In this document: in pieces, positions 1 to 5,748 of the stretch
How the letters are laid out: each line of letters opens with the position of its first letter
Position numbering within the stretch: the stretch's first letter is position 1
NCBI GenBank assembly: GCA_027034965.1
Contig: JALVWL010000232.1
Coordinates: 1-6,563 of the forward strand
Length of the DNA: 6,563 nucleotides
From: Candidatus Omnitrophota bacterium
Lineage (GTDB): Bacteria > Omnitrophota > Gorgyraeia > S143-82
Reading direction: 5' to 3'
Made by a program: the position numbers and the translations under genes
Notes under the pieces: generated by a model
What the model was told of the DNA's origin: nothing
The model's input: the letters and a program-made list of their open reading frames with translations, nothing else
The model's database searches: none

Positions 1-32
1 ATGTATTAGAATTCTTTACTTTCCATCTTATA

Positions 33-88
33 AAACTCAAACCTCAAAAGTCAAAAGTCAAATCTACAACTTAAAACTTAAAACTAGC
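33..88. repeat. Heptanucleotide repeat array, left arm
   Basis: Eight consecutive 7-base units read, in order: AAACTCA, AACCTCA, AAAGTCA, AAAGTCA, AATCTAC, AACTTAA, AACTTAA, AACTAGC. The units are degenerate but the 7-base phase never slips, and two pairs of neighbours are identical. No open reading frame uses it. The reverse complement resembles the array at 196-251, so the two form an imperfect inverted pair about 107 bases apart. Seen directly; the function is unknown. Confidence 0.7.
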
Positions 89-195
89 AATCTTTAAAGC
101 CCTTACTTCTTCTTCCTTTTTCTCGCATAAGACCTCAATCCATGCAATCCCTTCTCGCCTTACCTAGTTCTCTTTTCTCCTTATATTAAAAAACA
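89..195. other. Non-coding spacer between inverted heptad arrays
   Basis: This stretch separates the two heptad arrays. It is pyrimidine-rich on the plus strand, with runs such as TTCTTCTTCC near 107-116. I see no convincing coding frame, tRNA, terminator or promoter in it. If the flanking arrays pair in a transcript, this would be the loop. Confidence 0.4.
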
Positions 196-251
196 GTTTT
201 GAGCTTTAAGTTGTGGTTTTTAGTTTTTAGGTTTGAGTTTTTAGTTATTTT
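196..251. repeat. Heptanucleotide repeat array, right arm (inverted)
   Basis: Eight 7-base units read: GTTTTGA, GCTTTAA, GTTGTGG, TTTTTAG, TTTTTAG, GTTTGAG, TTTTTAG, TTATTTT. TTTTTAG occurs three times in phase. The array is the approximate reverse complement of the one at 33-88; for example both contain TTTAAGTTGT followed, some 25 bases on, by GGTTTGAGTTTT. A one-unit length difference offsets the later part of the match. It resembles heptamer repeats known from intergenic DNA of some bacteria, but I cannot assign a named family. Confidence 0.7.
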
Positions 252-271
252 AATTTGTCCTACAACAAATT
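252..271. repeat. Short perfect inverted repeat (hairpin)
   Basis: AATTTGT at 252-258 and ACAAATT at 265-271 are perfect reverse complements around a 6-base loop. It abuts the right heptad array. No run of T follows on either strand, so it is not a canonical intrinsic terminator. Structure is seen; role is unknown. Confidence 0.45.
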
Positions 272-315
272 CCATTATATTTTAATCCCCTATTGTATAA
301 TTTGGGATAAATCAG

Positions 316-353
316 CTGCTCCCTTATTTTAAGCCTTTTTTGATGAGGAGCAG
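316..353 (-). terminator. Possible purB 3' hairpin (not a canonical terminator)
   Basis: CTGCTCC (316-322) and GGAGCAG (347-353) form a perfect 7-bp stem around a 24-base loop, 33 bases past the purB stop codon. In the purB transcript the stem is not followed by a U-tract, so intrinsic termination is doubtful. It may instead stabilise the 3' end. This is the only GC-containing stem downstream of purB in the window. Confidence 0.3.
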
Positions 354-385
354 TACACCGATATTGATATTTTGAATCTCTGAGA

Positions 386-1687
386 TTACTCCTCCAATCC
401 AATGCGGCGGTATATCTCTCCGATGTTCTTCACAAATCTGTCGGGCGAGAAGATCTTTTCCAGCTCGCCTTCGCTTATGTGTTTTAGGATGTCTTCGTCA
501 GACTTAACGAGGGAAAGGAAGTCTGTACCTTCATTCCAGGACATCATAGCATTGCGCTGGACCCATTCGTAGGCCTTCATCCTCTCAACGCCTTTGTCCA
601 TCAATGCCGATAGCAGGCTCTGGGAATAAATCAATCCGTTGGTAAGATTTAGGTTTCTCTTTATATTCTCTGGATAGAGATTCAGGTTTTCAAGCAGGCC
701 CTTTAATTTCACAAGCATATAATCCGCCAATATAGTGGCATCCGGAAAGATGACCCGTTCAACCGATGAATGGCTTATATCTCTCTCATGCCACAACGCA
801 ACATCTTCCATTGCCGCCAGGGCATAGGAACGCAATAGCCTTGCCTGTCCGGTCAGGCGTTCTGAAAGTATCGGGTTGCGTTTGTGCGGCATTGCTGAGG
901 ACCCTTTCTGCCCTTTCTTGAACGGCTCCTCTGCTTCCAGGACCTCTGTCCTCTGGAGGTGTCGTATCTCTATTGCGAAACGCTCAATACTGGCGCCCAA
1001 TAATGCAAGGGAGCTAATGTATGCGGCATGGCGGTCTCTGGGGACTACCTGCGTGGTGATGGAGCAGGGTTTTATCTCCAGCTTCTCGCATACATAGGCC
1101 TCTACCTGAGGCGGGTTATGGGCAAAATTCCCAACAGCACCTGAAAGCTTGCCTACTGCCACGTCCTCCAGGGCCAATAGGATACGCCGTTTGGCCCTGG
1201 CAAGCTCATCGTAAAACAAGGCAAATTTTAATCCGAAGGTAATTGGCTCTGCGTGGACCCCGTGCGTGCGGCCTATACATATAAGGTCTTTGTAAGAGAT
1301 GGCCTTCTTCCTGACAACAGACAATACCTCATCTATATCCTTCAAAATAATCTCTGTAGCCTGTTTGATCTGGACTGCAAAGGCGGTATCTATCAGGTCA
1401 TTTGATGTCAGGCCTTTATGGAAATAGGCCGCATACTCTCCTAGGGATTCCGAAACGTTCTGGATAAAGGCGACGATATCATGATTGGTTACATTCTCCA
1501 GCTCTCTTATCCTCTTCACATCAAAGCTGGCCCTGTTTCTCATCTCTGTAACCACGTCCTCAGGAAAGAGTTTCAATACCACTGCCTGGGCCTCGGCAGT
1601 CAGGAGCTCTATCTCAAGCATAAGGCCAAATTTATTTTCATCACTCCAGATTTCAGACATCTGTTCTCGAGTATACCTCTCTATCAT
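386..1687 (-). CDS. purB: Adenylosuccinate lyase
   Basis: A 433-residue cytoplasmic enzyme of the fumarase/aspartase superfamily. It removes fumarate from SAICAR and from adenylosuccinate, two steps of purine synthesis. Length fits the short bacterial PurB type (about 430 residues). The family signature GSSAMPHKRNP lies at residues 262-272, with the catalytic serine in its flexible loop (Ser263/264). GRTHGVHAEP at 139-148 carries the expected catalytic His142, TNHD at 67-70 carries His69, and LTSNDLID at 93-100 is the first conserved block. The C-terminal helical domain is complete. The ATG at 1687 is supported by AGGAGG eight bases upstream. A weak promoter candidate lies in the 88-base gap behind the ATPase gene, so purB may have its own transcript. 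No damage is seen, and the gene looks more GC-rich than the accessory genes upstream. Confidence 0.97.
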   Translation of the reverse strand: MIERYTREQMSEIWSDENKFGLMLEIELLTAEAQAVVLKLFPEDVVTEMRNRASFDVKRIRELENVTNHDIVAFIQNVSESLGEYAAYFHKGLTSNDLIDTAFAVQIKQATEIILKDIDEVLSVVRKKAISYKDLICIGRTHGVHAEPITFGLKFALFYDELARAKRRILLALEDVAVGKLSGAVGNFAHNPPQVEAYVCEKLEIKPCSITTQVVPRDRHAAYISSLALLGASIERFAIEIRHLQRTEVLEAEEPFKKGQKGSSAMPHKRNPILSERLTGQARLLRSYALAAMEDVALWHERDISHSSVERVIFPDATILADYMLVKLKGLLENLNLYPENIKRNLNLTNGLIYSQSLLSALMDKGVERMKAYEWVQRNAMMSWNEGTDFLSLVKSDEDILKHISEGELEKIFSPDRFVKNIGEIYRRIGLEE

Positions 1688-1695
1688 CCGGATTT

Positions 1696-1701
1696 CCTCC
1701 T
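1696..1701 (-). promoter_or_regulatory. purB ribosome binding site
   Basis: AGGAGG on the minus strand, eight bases before the ATG at 1687, is a consensus Shine-Dalgarno. It fixes the purB start and contrasts with the apparently leaderless starts of the ATPase and HigB genes. Confidence 0.85.
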
Positions 1702-1733
1702 ATTGTTAAACCCATACAGACTACCCTAACAAG

Positions 1734-1762
1734 ATAGTATCATTGCCTTTCCTGGAATACAA
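1734..1762 (-). promoter_or_regulatory. Weak candidate promoter for purB
   Basis: On the minus strand TTGTAT (1757-1762) and TACTAT (1734-1739) are separated by 17 bases, matching sigma-70 hexamers at 3 and 4 of 6 positions. It lies in the gap between the ATPase stop and the purB start. The match is modest and could be chance in AT-rich DNA. Confidence 0.3.
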
Positions 1763-1775
1763 ATAAAAATCGTCA

Positions 1776-2948
1776 CTACTGTATAGAGGCAAGACCTACC
1801 AATCTATCAACGCCTTCCAGATCAACGACTATTCTCTTGTTAATCCCCAGATCCCTGCACATAGAATGCAGCCTCCTATCGTCGAGCTCTGATGCCCTTA
1901 ATTTTGTCTCTATGGCAAGCTCTTTATCCATAATAAAATCTATCTCCTGGCCTGTCTTTCTTCTGTAAAAATTCAGCCTATCTGCATAGGGCCGGATTGA
2001 CTGAAATACCGCCTGTTCAAACAGCCTGCCTCTATCAATCTGAGCAAACACATTCAACATCCCGCAATCGCATAAATAAATTTTAGGCATCTTTCTTATC
2101 TCTACCTGTTTATTCTGAGAAAAAGGAGGCAATAAATACAAAAAATACGACTGCCTCAAGAACTCAACATATTCCTTCACTGTATGCCGCGACAATCCAA
2201 CCTGCCTGGCAATCTTAGAGGCATCAAATAGACTGCCAATCTGCTCCATTATAAACAGCATCAAATCCATCAACTCTTTATTCTTCCTGAAATCTGCCAG
2301 GCCCAAAATCTCCTTCTGATAAAAAGAGGTAAACATATCCTTTAAAAGCATCGTCTTTTGATTCTCTGAATCGGTCAAAACGACCTCTGGAAATCCTCCA
2401 AAACGCATATATTCACCAAATAATGTTTTTATATTAGACAAGAGCCGATTAGATTTTAATGCCTTGCTCATCCCGTCTCCATCGGAAGGCAATACTTCCT
2501 TGAATATTAGAAACTCACGGAAAGAGAGAGGATAGAGCTCAAATATGAACTTCCTGCCGGACAAAGATTCAGCGAATAGATTCTTCAGATAAAAACTTGC
2601 AGAGCCGGACACAAAGAACCTTGCCCCATAATTATCCATAAGAAATTTCATAACAGAGGGGATATCTCTAACATATTGAATCTCATCCAGGAAAATATAA
2701 TGCCTCTCTGAAAAATCAAGCCCCATTAACTCAAGCTCGTTTTTGATAAGATTGTAGTCTTCATTCTCAAATATCGTCCTCTCAATGGGGTTCTCAAAAT
2801 CAATGAATAACCTGTTATCGGATCCAACCTTATCATACAAATACTTAAGAATGGTCGTCTTCCCAACCCTGCGCATCCCGGTAATCACAATCGCCTTGCC
2901 GGAATGCATAACCGATTCTATTCTAGGAAGGATATCTCTATACTTCAT
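1776..2948 (-). CDS. AAA+ ATPase with DUF4143 / PD-(D/E)XK-like C-terminus
   Basis: A 390-residue protein counted from the ATG at 2948. A frame extension to a TTG at 2966 would overlap the -10 hexamer, so I prefer the ATG. The N-terminal AAA domain has a Walker A GMRRVGKTT (24-32), Walker B YIFLDEIQ (84-91) and a sensor-like FVSGSAS (112-118). A winged-helix region follows (about 240-270, with VGLSRHTVKEYVEFL). The C-terminal DUF4143 region ends in GQEIDF (333-338) and AIETK (345-349). This E-x-D...E-x-K spacing is that of PD-(D/E)XK nuclease folds, so all catalytic-type residues appear present. The family is widespread and multicopy in bacteria and archaea, and its biological role is unsettled. 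The gene sits alone behind its own promoter and ends 88 bases before purB. Family assignment is firm; nuclease activity is inference. Confidence 0.93.
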   Translation of the reverse strand: MKYRDILPRIESVMHSGKAIVITGMRRVGKTTILKYLYDKVGSDNRLFIDFENPIERTIFENEDYNLIKNELELMGLDFSERHYIFLDEIQYVRDIPSVMKFLMDNYGARFFVSGSASFYLKNLFAESLSGRKFIFELYPLSFREFLIFKEVLPSDGDGMSKALKSNRLLSNIKTLFGEYMRFGGFPEVVLTDSENQKTMLLKDMFTSFYQKEILGLADFRKNKELMDLMLFIMEQIGSLFDASKIARQVGLSRHTVKEYVEFLRQSYFLYLLPPFSQNKQVEIRKMPKIYLCDCGMLNVFAQIDRGRLFEQAVFQSIRPYADRLNFYRRKTGQEIDFIMDKELAIETKLRASELDDRRLHSMCRDLGINKRIVVDLEGVDRLVGLASIQ

Positions 2949-2951
2949 GCT

Positions 2952-3009
2952 AACTATAATATACAAAAAGTTATACTTTTTGTCAACTATACTTTACAAA
3001 AAGTTATAT
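2952..3009. repeat. Tandem 25-bp repeats at the ATPase promoter (33-bp period)
   Basis: Two copies of a 25-base element, 2952-2976 and 2985-3009, match at 22 of 25 positions and share ACAAAAAGTTATA. Their offset is 33 bases, close to three helical turns. One copy covers the promoter spacer and -10, the other lies upstream of the -35. A third, single copy is at 3811-3835 upstream of higB. The arrangement suits cooperative repressor sites, or may reflect slippage. Confidence 0.6.
2958..2986 (-). promoter_or_regulatory. Sigma-70 promoter of the ATPase gene, leaderless
   Basis: TTGACA (2981-2986) and TATATT (2958-2963) on the minus strand are separated by exactly 17 bases: a perfect -35 and a 5/6 -10. 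Transcription is predicted near 2951, only three bases before the ATG at 2948, so the mRNA would be essentially leaderless. There is no Shine-Dalgarno. A perfect 7-bp inverted repeat (2965-2981, AAAAAGT-TAT-ACTTTTT on the plus strand) fills the spacer and could be an operator. Confidence 0.75.
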
Positions 3010-3041
3010 TCTTTGCCCTGCAGAGGATTTTTGAAAGTCCA
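2979..3041. repeat. 63-bp direct repeat, copy 1 (upstream of the ATPase)
   Basis: Matches 3805-3867 at 61 of 63 positions; the differences are at 2991/3817 and 3012/3838. It contains the -35 of the ATPase promoter at its inner edge. The part farther from the ATPase could encode LLDFQKSSAGQRI on the minus strand, the same peptide that ends the shortened MiaB in copy 2. The two copies bracket the higBA module. Homology stops abruptly at both ends. Confidence 0.9.
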
Positions 3042-3150
3042 AAAGGGCTTTAGCCTTGCGATAAGGAGTCTCTATTGATACTACTAATAAAGCACAAGGA
3101 AACGGGAGGCTAACAAAAGGATTTGATCTCTTTTTACGCCAATATTTAGG
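3042..3150. other. Intergenic region between higA and repeat copy 1
   Basis: This 109-base stretch lies downstream of higA. Near 3045-3057 the minus strand reads AAGGCT, a two-base loop and AGCCCTT, followed by only TT. That is at best a feeble terminator. No promoter or tRNA is visible. Confidence 0.35.
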
Positions 3151-3426
3151 TCATACAACCTCAATGTGCAACTCCTTACCCAGAGCCTTGGCAAACCTTT
3201 CAAGAGTGGAAAGTTTTATATCTTCTGCGTGATTCTCTATACGTGATATGGCTGTTTTCTTTGTCTTGAGTTTCTTTGCAAGCTGTTCTTGAGTTAGCCC
3301 TGCCTCTTCCCTTGCAAGTCTTAACATAGCCCCTATTTTAAATTCCTGATAACCTGAATCATAACCTCTGGCAAATTCAGGATCTCTACTTTTGCGTTTG
3401 ACAATATAAGACTTGAGATTTTTCAT
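3151..3426 (-). CDS. higA: HigA-like antitoxin, XRE-family HTH
   Basis: A 91-residue antitoxin and probable autorepressor, the partner of the HigB-like toxin. The ATG at 3426 has AGGAGG seven bases upstream; a longer frame opening at 3471 lacks that support and would overlap the toxin by 44 bases. A cro/C1-type helix-turn-helix spans about residues 33-83. TQEQLAKKLKT (45-55) is helix 2, and KKTAISRIEN (56-65) is the recognition helix. Residues 1-30 (basic, then PEFARGYDSGYQEFKIG) match the usual toxin-binding tail of this family. The gene starts one base after the toxin stop, and its Shine-Dalgarno is encoded by the toxin's last codons, so translation is coupled. The toxin-first order is typical of higBA. 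Family firm; symbol by homology. Confidence 0.92.
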   Translation of the reverse strand: MKNLKSYIVKRKSRDPEFARGYDSGYQEFKIGAMLRLAREEAGLTQEQLAKKLKTKKTAISRIENHAEDIKLSTLERFAKALGKELHIEVV

Positions 3427-3427
3427 A

Positions 3428-3778
3428 CTATCGCCTCCTTTCAAAATAGTCTTTCTTTCTATTTTCCGCAATTTTTATATCCCTTTGAGGAATTTTTTGA
3501 CTTTTCTTTTGAAAAGCATGGTTAAGGACAATCAATTTTGGACCATCAAAGAATCCTAAAAGACGATATATGTTATTCCCGGATATAATCCTTACCTCCC
3601 AAATATCTTCTGTATTCACTAACTTTTTCAAATAACTTGAGGGAACCCTTGGCAATTCTTCTATCAATTGCAAAACCCATATTACTTTTTGGGCTTGCTT
3701 TGAAGGCAACGTGTCCAAAAACTCCTCAACCGGACAATAAGCTGATGCCGTCTCATAAAATACTACTTCTCTCTCCAC
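3428..3778 (-). CDS. higB: HigB-like RelE-superfamily toxin (Gp49-like)
   Basis: A 116-residue toxin of the RelE/ParE superfamily, Gp49 (phage-derived HigB) type. Characterised relatives are ribosome-dependent mRNA endonucleases. The hallmark core is present: YLKKL (49-53), IWEVRI (59-64), a basic YRLLGFF strand (71-77), and HAFQKKSQKIP (87-97), which supplies the conserved lysines. The N-terminus, EVVFYETASAYCPVEEFLDTL, is the usual family start. The start codon is GTG at 3778; an in-frame TAA at 3788-3790 excludes any longer form. There is no Shine-Dalgarno, and the predicted transcription start falls on this GTG, so the message is probably leaderless. It is followed by higA with a one-base gap. 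No lesion is seen, so the toxin is probably active unless restrained by HigA. Confidence 0.92.
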   Translation of the reverse strand: MEREVVFYETASAYCPVEEFLDTLPSKQAQKVIWVLQLIEELPRVPSSYLKKLVNTEDIWEVRIISGNNIYRLLGFFDGPKLIVLNHAFQKKSQKIPQRDIKIAENRKKDYFERRR

Positions 3779-3784
3779 ACTTAT

Positions 3785-3812
3785 ATGTTAACATGCAAGT
3801 TAACTTTGTCAA
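3785..3812 (-). promoter_or_regulatory. higBA promoter
   Basis: On the minus strand a perfect TTGACA (3807-3812) and TAACAT (3785-3790) have a 16-base spacer. The predicted transcription start is 3778, the first base of the higB GTG. The -35 belongs to the 63-bp direct repeat, while the -10 lies in module-specific DNA. The promoter overlaps the palindrome at 3787-3804. Confidence 0.65.
3787..3804. promoter_or_regulatory. Palindromic operator candidate for HigA
   Basis: The 18-base sequence GTTAACATGCAAGTTAAC is a palindrome except for one mismatched pair, with GTTAAC at each end. It fills the promoter spacer and overlaps the -10 of higBA. XRE-type antitoxins normally repress their own operon by binding such sites, so HigA (or the HigBA complex) is the likely ligand. 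Binding is inferred. Confidence 0.6.
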
Positions 3813-3867
3813 CTATCCTTTACAAAAAGTTATATTCATTGCCCTGCAGAGGATTTTTGAAAGTCCA
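3805..3867. repeat. 63-bp direct repeat, copy 2 (miaB 3' end / higB upstream)
   Basis: Second copy of the repeat at 2979-3041, in the same orientation. Here it overlaps the end of miaB: codons for DFQKSSAGQ and the TGA stop are repeat sequence. The single difference at 3838 turns the AGA of copy 1 into TGA, ending MiaB two codons earlier than copy 1 would. Its inner edge supplies the higBA -35. Confidence 0.9.
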
Positions 3868-4957
3868 GCAAGATCTTGTGTCTCATTTCCTTAACCTCTT
3901 TTGGCACATCGTCTTTCCTCTCTGATGCCTTGGAAAACGGCCTTGGGGAATACTTGAAAATGTAAGCGGTTTCAAATTTTATTTCTTTCATTACCTCAAA
4001 GGTCGCCTGAAAGTCCTCATCTGTCTCGGTTGGAAAGCCTACTATAATGTCCGTGCTAAGATATCCGCCCCTGACAATCTCACGATATGCCATTGCCAAT
4101 TCCTTATAGTGTTCAATTGTATAATTGCGGTTCATTAGTTTTAATATGCGGTTGGAACCCGACTGAAACGGCAGGTGGAGGTATTTTTTTATATTCTCAC
4201 GTTCTGCCATTATCTTAAATAACTCAACAGAGGCATCTTTGGGATGGGCAGTAACAAAGGAAAGATCTTTAACTCCCTTTATGTCCGAGACTGCCTTTAA
4301 CAGCTCAAGGAAAGACAAGTCAGAAGAATAGGAATTTACATTCTGCCCCAGAAGGGTAAATTTGGATATCCCTTTATCTATCAACAGCTTTATCTCTGAA
4401 ATAATATCCTCTGACGGCCTGCTTCTCTCTCTTCCCCTCAGATAAGGCACGATACAATAGGAACAGAAGTTATTGCACCCTTCCATAATGATTACAAAGG
4501 CATGCTCTTTATCCTCGCTAAAATACGCACCGTCAGAGTAAAATTCATCCACCCTTTGATTGCTGTCAACGAACAAGGCCTTCTTACGACTGGCAATAAT
4601 ATCATCTAAATTTTCAATCAGAGCATATAAATCATTTGGCCCGCAGACGATATCCAAGTAAGGCGCCTTTTTAAATGCCTTATCCCTCCATTCCTGGGCC
4701 ATACATCCCAAAAGCCCGAACACCTTATCCTGTCCTCTTGTCCGCGCCTTCTTTGCAATAAGCCCAAGTATGCTAAAGACCCTGTCCTCTGCGTGCTTGC
4801 GCACTGCGCAGGTATTAAACAGAATCACATCCGCAGATTCCCAGTCGTCTACCAATTCTGCCCCACGCCTCTTTAGTGCACCAGAGAGCACCTCTGAATC
4901 CCGCTTATTCATCTGGCAGCCGAAGGTGCGGATGTAGACTTTTTTATTTTTCATCAT
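3836..4957 (-). CDS. miaB: tRNA-2-methylthio-N6-isopentenyladenosine-37 synthase, lacking TRAM
   Basis: A radical-SAM methylthiotransferase that adds the 2-methylthio group to i6A37 of tRNAs reading UNN codons. The N-terminal UPF0004 domain has its three cluster ligands: TFGCQMN Cys14, FNTC Cys50 and LLGC Cys85. The radical SAM motif is GCNNFCSYC (Cys161, Cys165, Cys168), followed by IVPYLRGRE, LLGQNVNSY and HLPFQSGSNRILKLMNR, which mark MiaB rather than RimO or MtaB. At 373 residues it ends where the TRAM domain of about 65 residues should begin; relatives have roughly 430-450. Its last residues, DFQKSSAGQ, come from the 63-bp repeat. The catalytic core looks intact, but tRNA binding may be weakened, so it may be a pseudogene in progress. 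The start is ATG 4957 (or the adjacent ATG at 4954), with no good Shine-Dalgarno. Confidence 0.9.
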   Translation of the reverse strand: MMKNKKVYIRTFGCQMNKRDSEVLSGALKRRGAELVDDWESADVILFNTCAVRKHAEDRVFSILGLIAKKARTRGQDKVFGLLGCMAQEWRDKAFKKAPYLDIVCGPNDLYALIENLDDIIASRKKALFVDSNQRVDEFYSDGAYFSEDKEHAFVIIMEGCNNFCSYCIVPYLRGRERSRPSEDIISEIKLLIDKGISKFTLLGQNVNSYSSDLSFLELLKAVSDIKGVKDLSFVTAHPKDASVELFKIMAERENIKKYLHLPFQSGSNRILKLMNRNYTIEHYKELAMAYREIVRGGYLSTDIIVGFPTETDEDFQATFEVMKEIKFETAYIFKYSPRPFSKASERKDDVPKEVKEMRHKILLDFQKSSAGQ

Positions 4958-5040
4958 TGCATTATAGATCTTATTTGGCCTGATTTATTCATCACAACAG
5001 TTCCAATATACAATATAATACGAATTATTGTTACCTCCAT
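4954..5040 (-). CDS. Possible 28-residue upstream ORF coupled to miaB
   Basis: An ATG at 5040, preceded by AAGGTG at six bases, opens a 28-codon frame (MEVTIIRIILYIGTVVMNKS...) whose TGA overlaps the miaB ATG as ATGA. The arrangement would allow translational coupling and might compensate for the missing miaB Shine-Dalgarno. I recognise no relative. In AT-rich DNA such a short frame can be chance, so this is a weak call. Confidence 0.2.
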   Translation of the reverse strand: MEVTIIRIILYIGTVVMNKSGQIRSIMQ

Positions 5041-5070
5041 AAAATACACCTTGATAATAAGAAATTTCTA

Positions 5071-5748
5071 CTATCGTAAAAGTTCAACAATATTGTCTTT
5101 GCCTAGGCTTATTAGGTTATTTATTACCCTTTTCTGCCATTTTGGATGAAGTCTATTAAAAAATCTTCTTAACAATAGGTCTCGGTCTTCTTTTTTTAAC
5201 AAATCTAGCATCCTATCTATCTGTTCTACCTCTTTTTTCCTTTTCTCTCGCGATCTCCTGGTAAATATAATAATTTTGTGCAATGTAAAACATACAGGAT
5301 GGGGCAATTTGATTGTAATTCCTTTTACATTCAGATCTACTGTTTCCATAAAAAGAACATCCATAAATCTAAGCGCCTGGGCATTTAACCCAAGATTTGA
5401 CAAAGGGAAAGCTCTATCTATTCCTCTTCCTTTCTGAGGAACAAGAAATTCAATAAAAATTTCTGGATGTACTAATCTTATATATCCTTCATTTCCACGA
5501 TACTCTACAAGAAAACCTAACGGCTTTAACAACTCCGGCAAATCAAGATGTACCATCAAGGCTTTAGGCTCGGGGACCAGAAAATCTACATCCCTAGTCC
5601 GCAATGTCGCTATAGGGTGCTTTTTCCGAAAATATAATCCATAAAAATATATACACCAACTTCCCACAATAATAAGATGTTCCAAAACACCTTCATCATC
5701 TAGAATCTTTAGGACTTTAAACAATAAGTCAATCTGATTATCTTCCAT
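5071..5748 (-). CDS. Nucleotidyltransferase-fold protein, GSU2053-like, candidate toxin
   Basis: A 225-residue protein with a polymerase-beta-type nucleotidyltransferase core. HLIIVGSWCIYFY (24-36) holds the Gly29-Ser30 nucleotide-binding turn. RTRDVDFLVP (50-59) gives the two metal-binding aspartates, Asp53 and Asp55. IFIEFLV (97-103) offers the third carboxylate, Glu100. A helical C-terminal part follows, with HKIIIFTRRSREKRKKEVEQIDRMLDLL (157-184). This layout recalls the GSU2053/AbiEii-like nucleotidyltransferases, some of which are toxins that modify tRNA or nucleotides. The gene overlaps the small upstream gene by 11 bases and lacks a good Shine-Dalgarno, so it is probably coupled to it. 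The predicted catalytic residues are intact. Fold and family are fairly sure; a toxin role and its substrate are inference. Confidence 0.8.
   Translation of the reverse strand: MEDNQIDLLFKVLKILDDEGVLEHLIIVGSWCIYFYGLYFRKKHPIATLRTRDVDFLVPEPKALMVHLDLPELLKPLGFLVEYRGNEGYIRLVHPEIFIEFLVPQKGRGIDRAFPLSNLGLNAQALRFMDVLFMETVDLNVKGITIKLPHPVCFTLHKIIIFTRRSREKRKKEVEQIDRMLDLLKKEDRDLLLRRFFNRLHPKWQKRVINNLISLGKDNIVELLR

Noticed and set aside
876..1729. Three plus-strand open frames opposite purB
   Set aside because: They lie antisense to a complete, well-conserved purB, have no ribosome binding sites and show no recognisable protein motifs.
2949..2966. TTG start giving a six-residue longer ATPase
   Set aside because: The TTG and next codons overlap the -10 hexamer, so they would lie upstream of the predicted transcription start; family N-termini begin close to the ATG at 2948.
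2785..3078. Plus-strand 97-residue frame across the ATPase start and repeat copy 1
   Set aside because: It is antisense to the Walker A region and the promoter; its open state follows from the coding strand and the AT-rich repeat, and it has no motif.
3004..3150. 48-codon open frame continuing in phase after the higA stop, ending LLDFQKSSAGQRI
   Set aside because: It would need readthrough of a TGA, has no start or ribosome binding site of its own, and its final part is explained by the 63-bp repeat. The chance of being in phase is one in three.
2979..3867. CRISPR array or composite transposon
   Set aside because: There are only two repeat copies, they are far apart, no transposase is present, and the repeats lack terminal inverted repeats or visible target-site duplications.
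3637..3894. Plus-strand 85-residue frame spanning higB and the end of miaB
   Set aside because: It crosses two real genes, the promoter and the repeat on the other strand, and carries no family signature.
5060..5069. AGAAATTTCT palindrome after the nucleotidyltransferase stop as a terminator
   Set aside because: It is a 10-base AT-rich palindrome with no loop, no GC stem and no following T-run.
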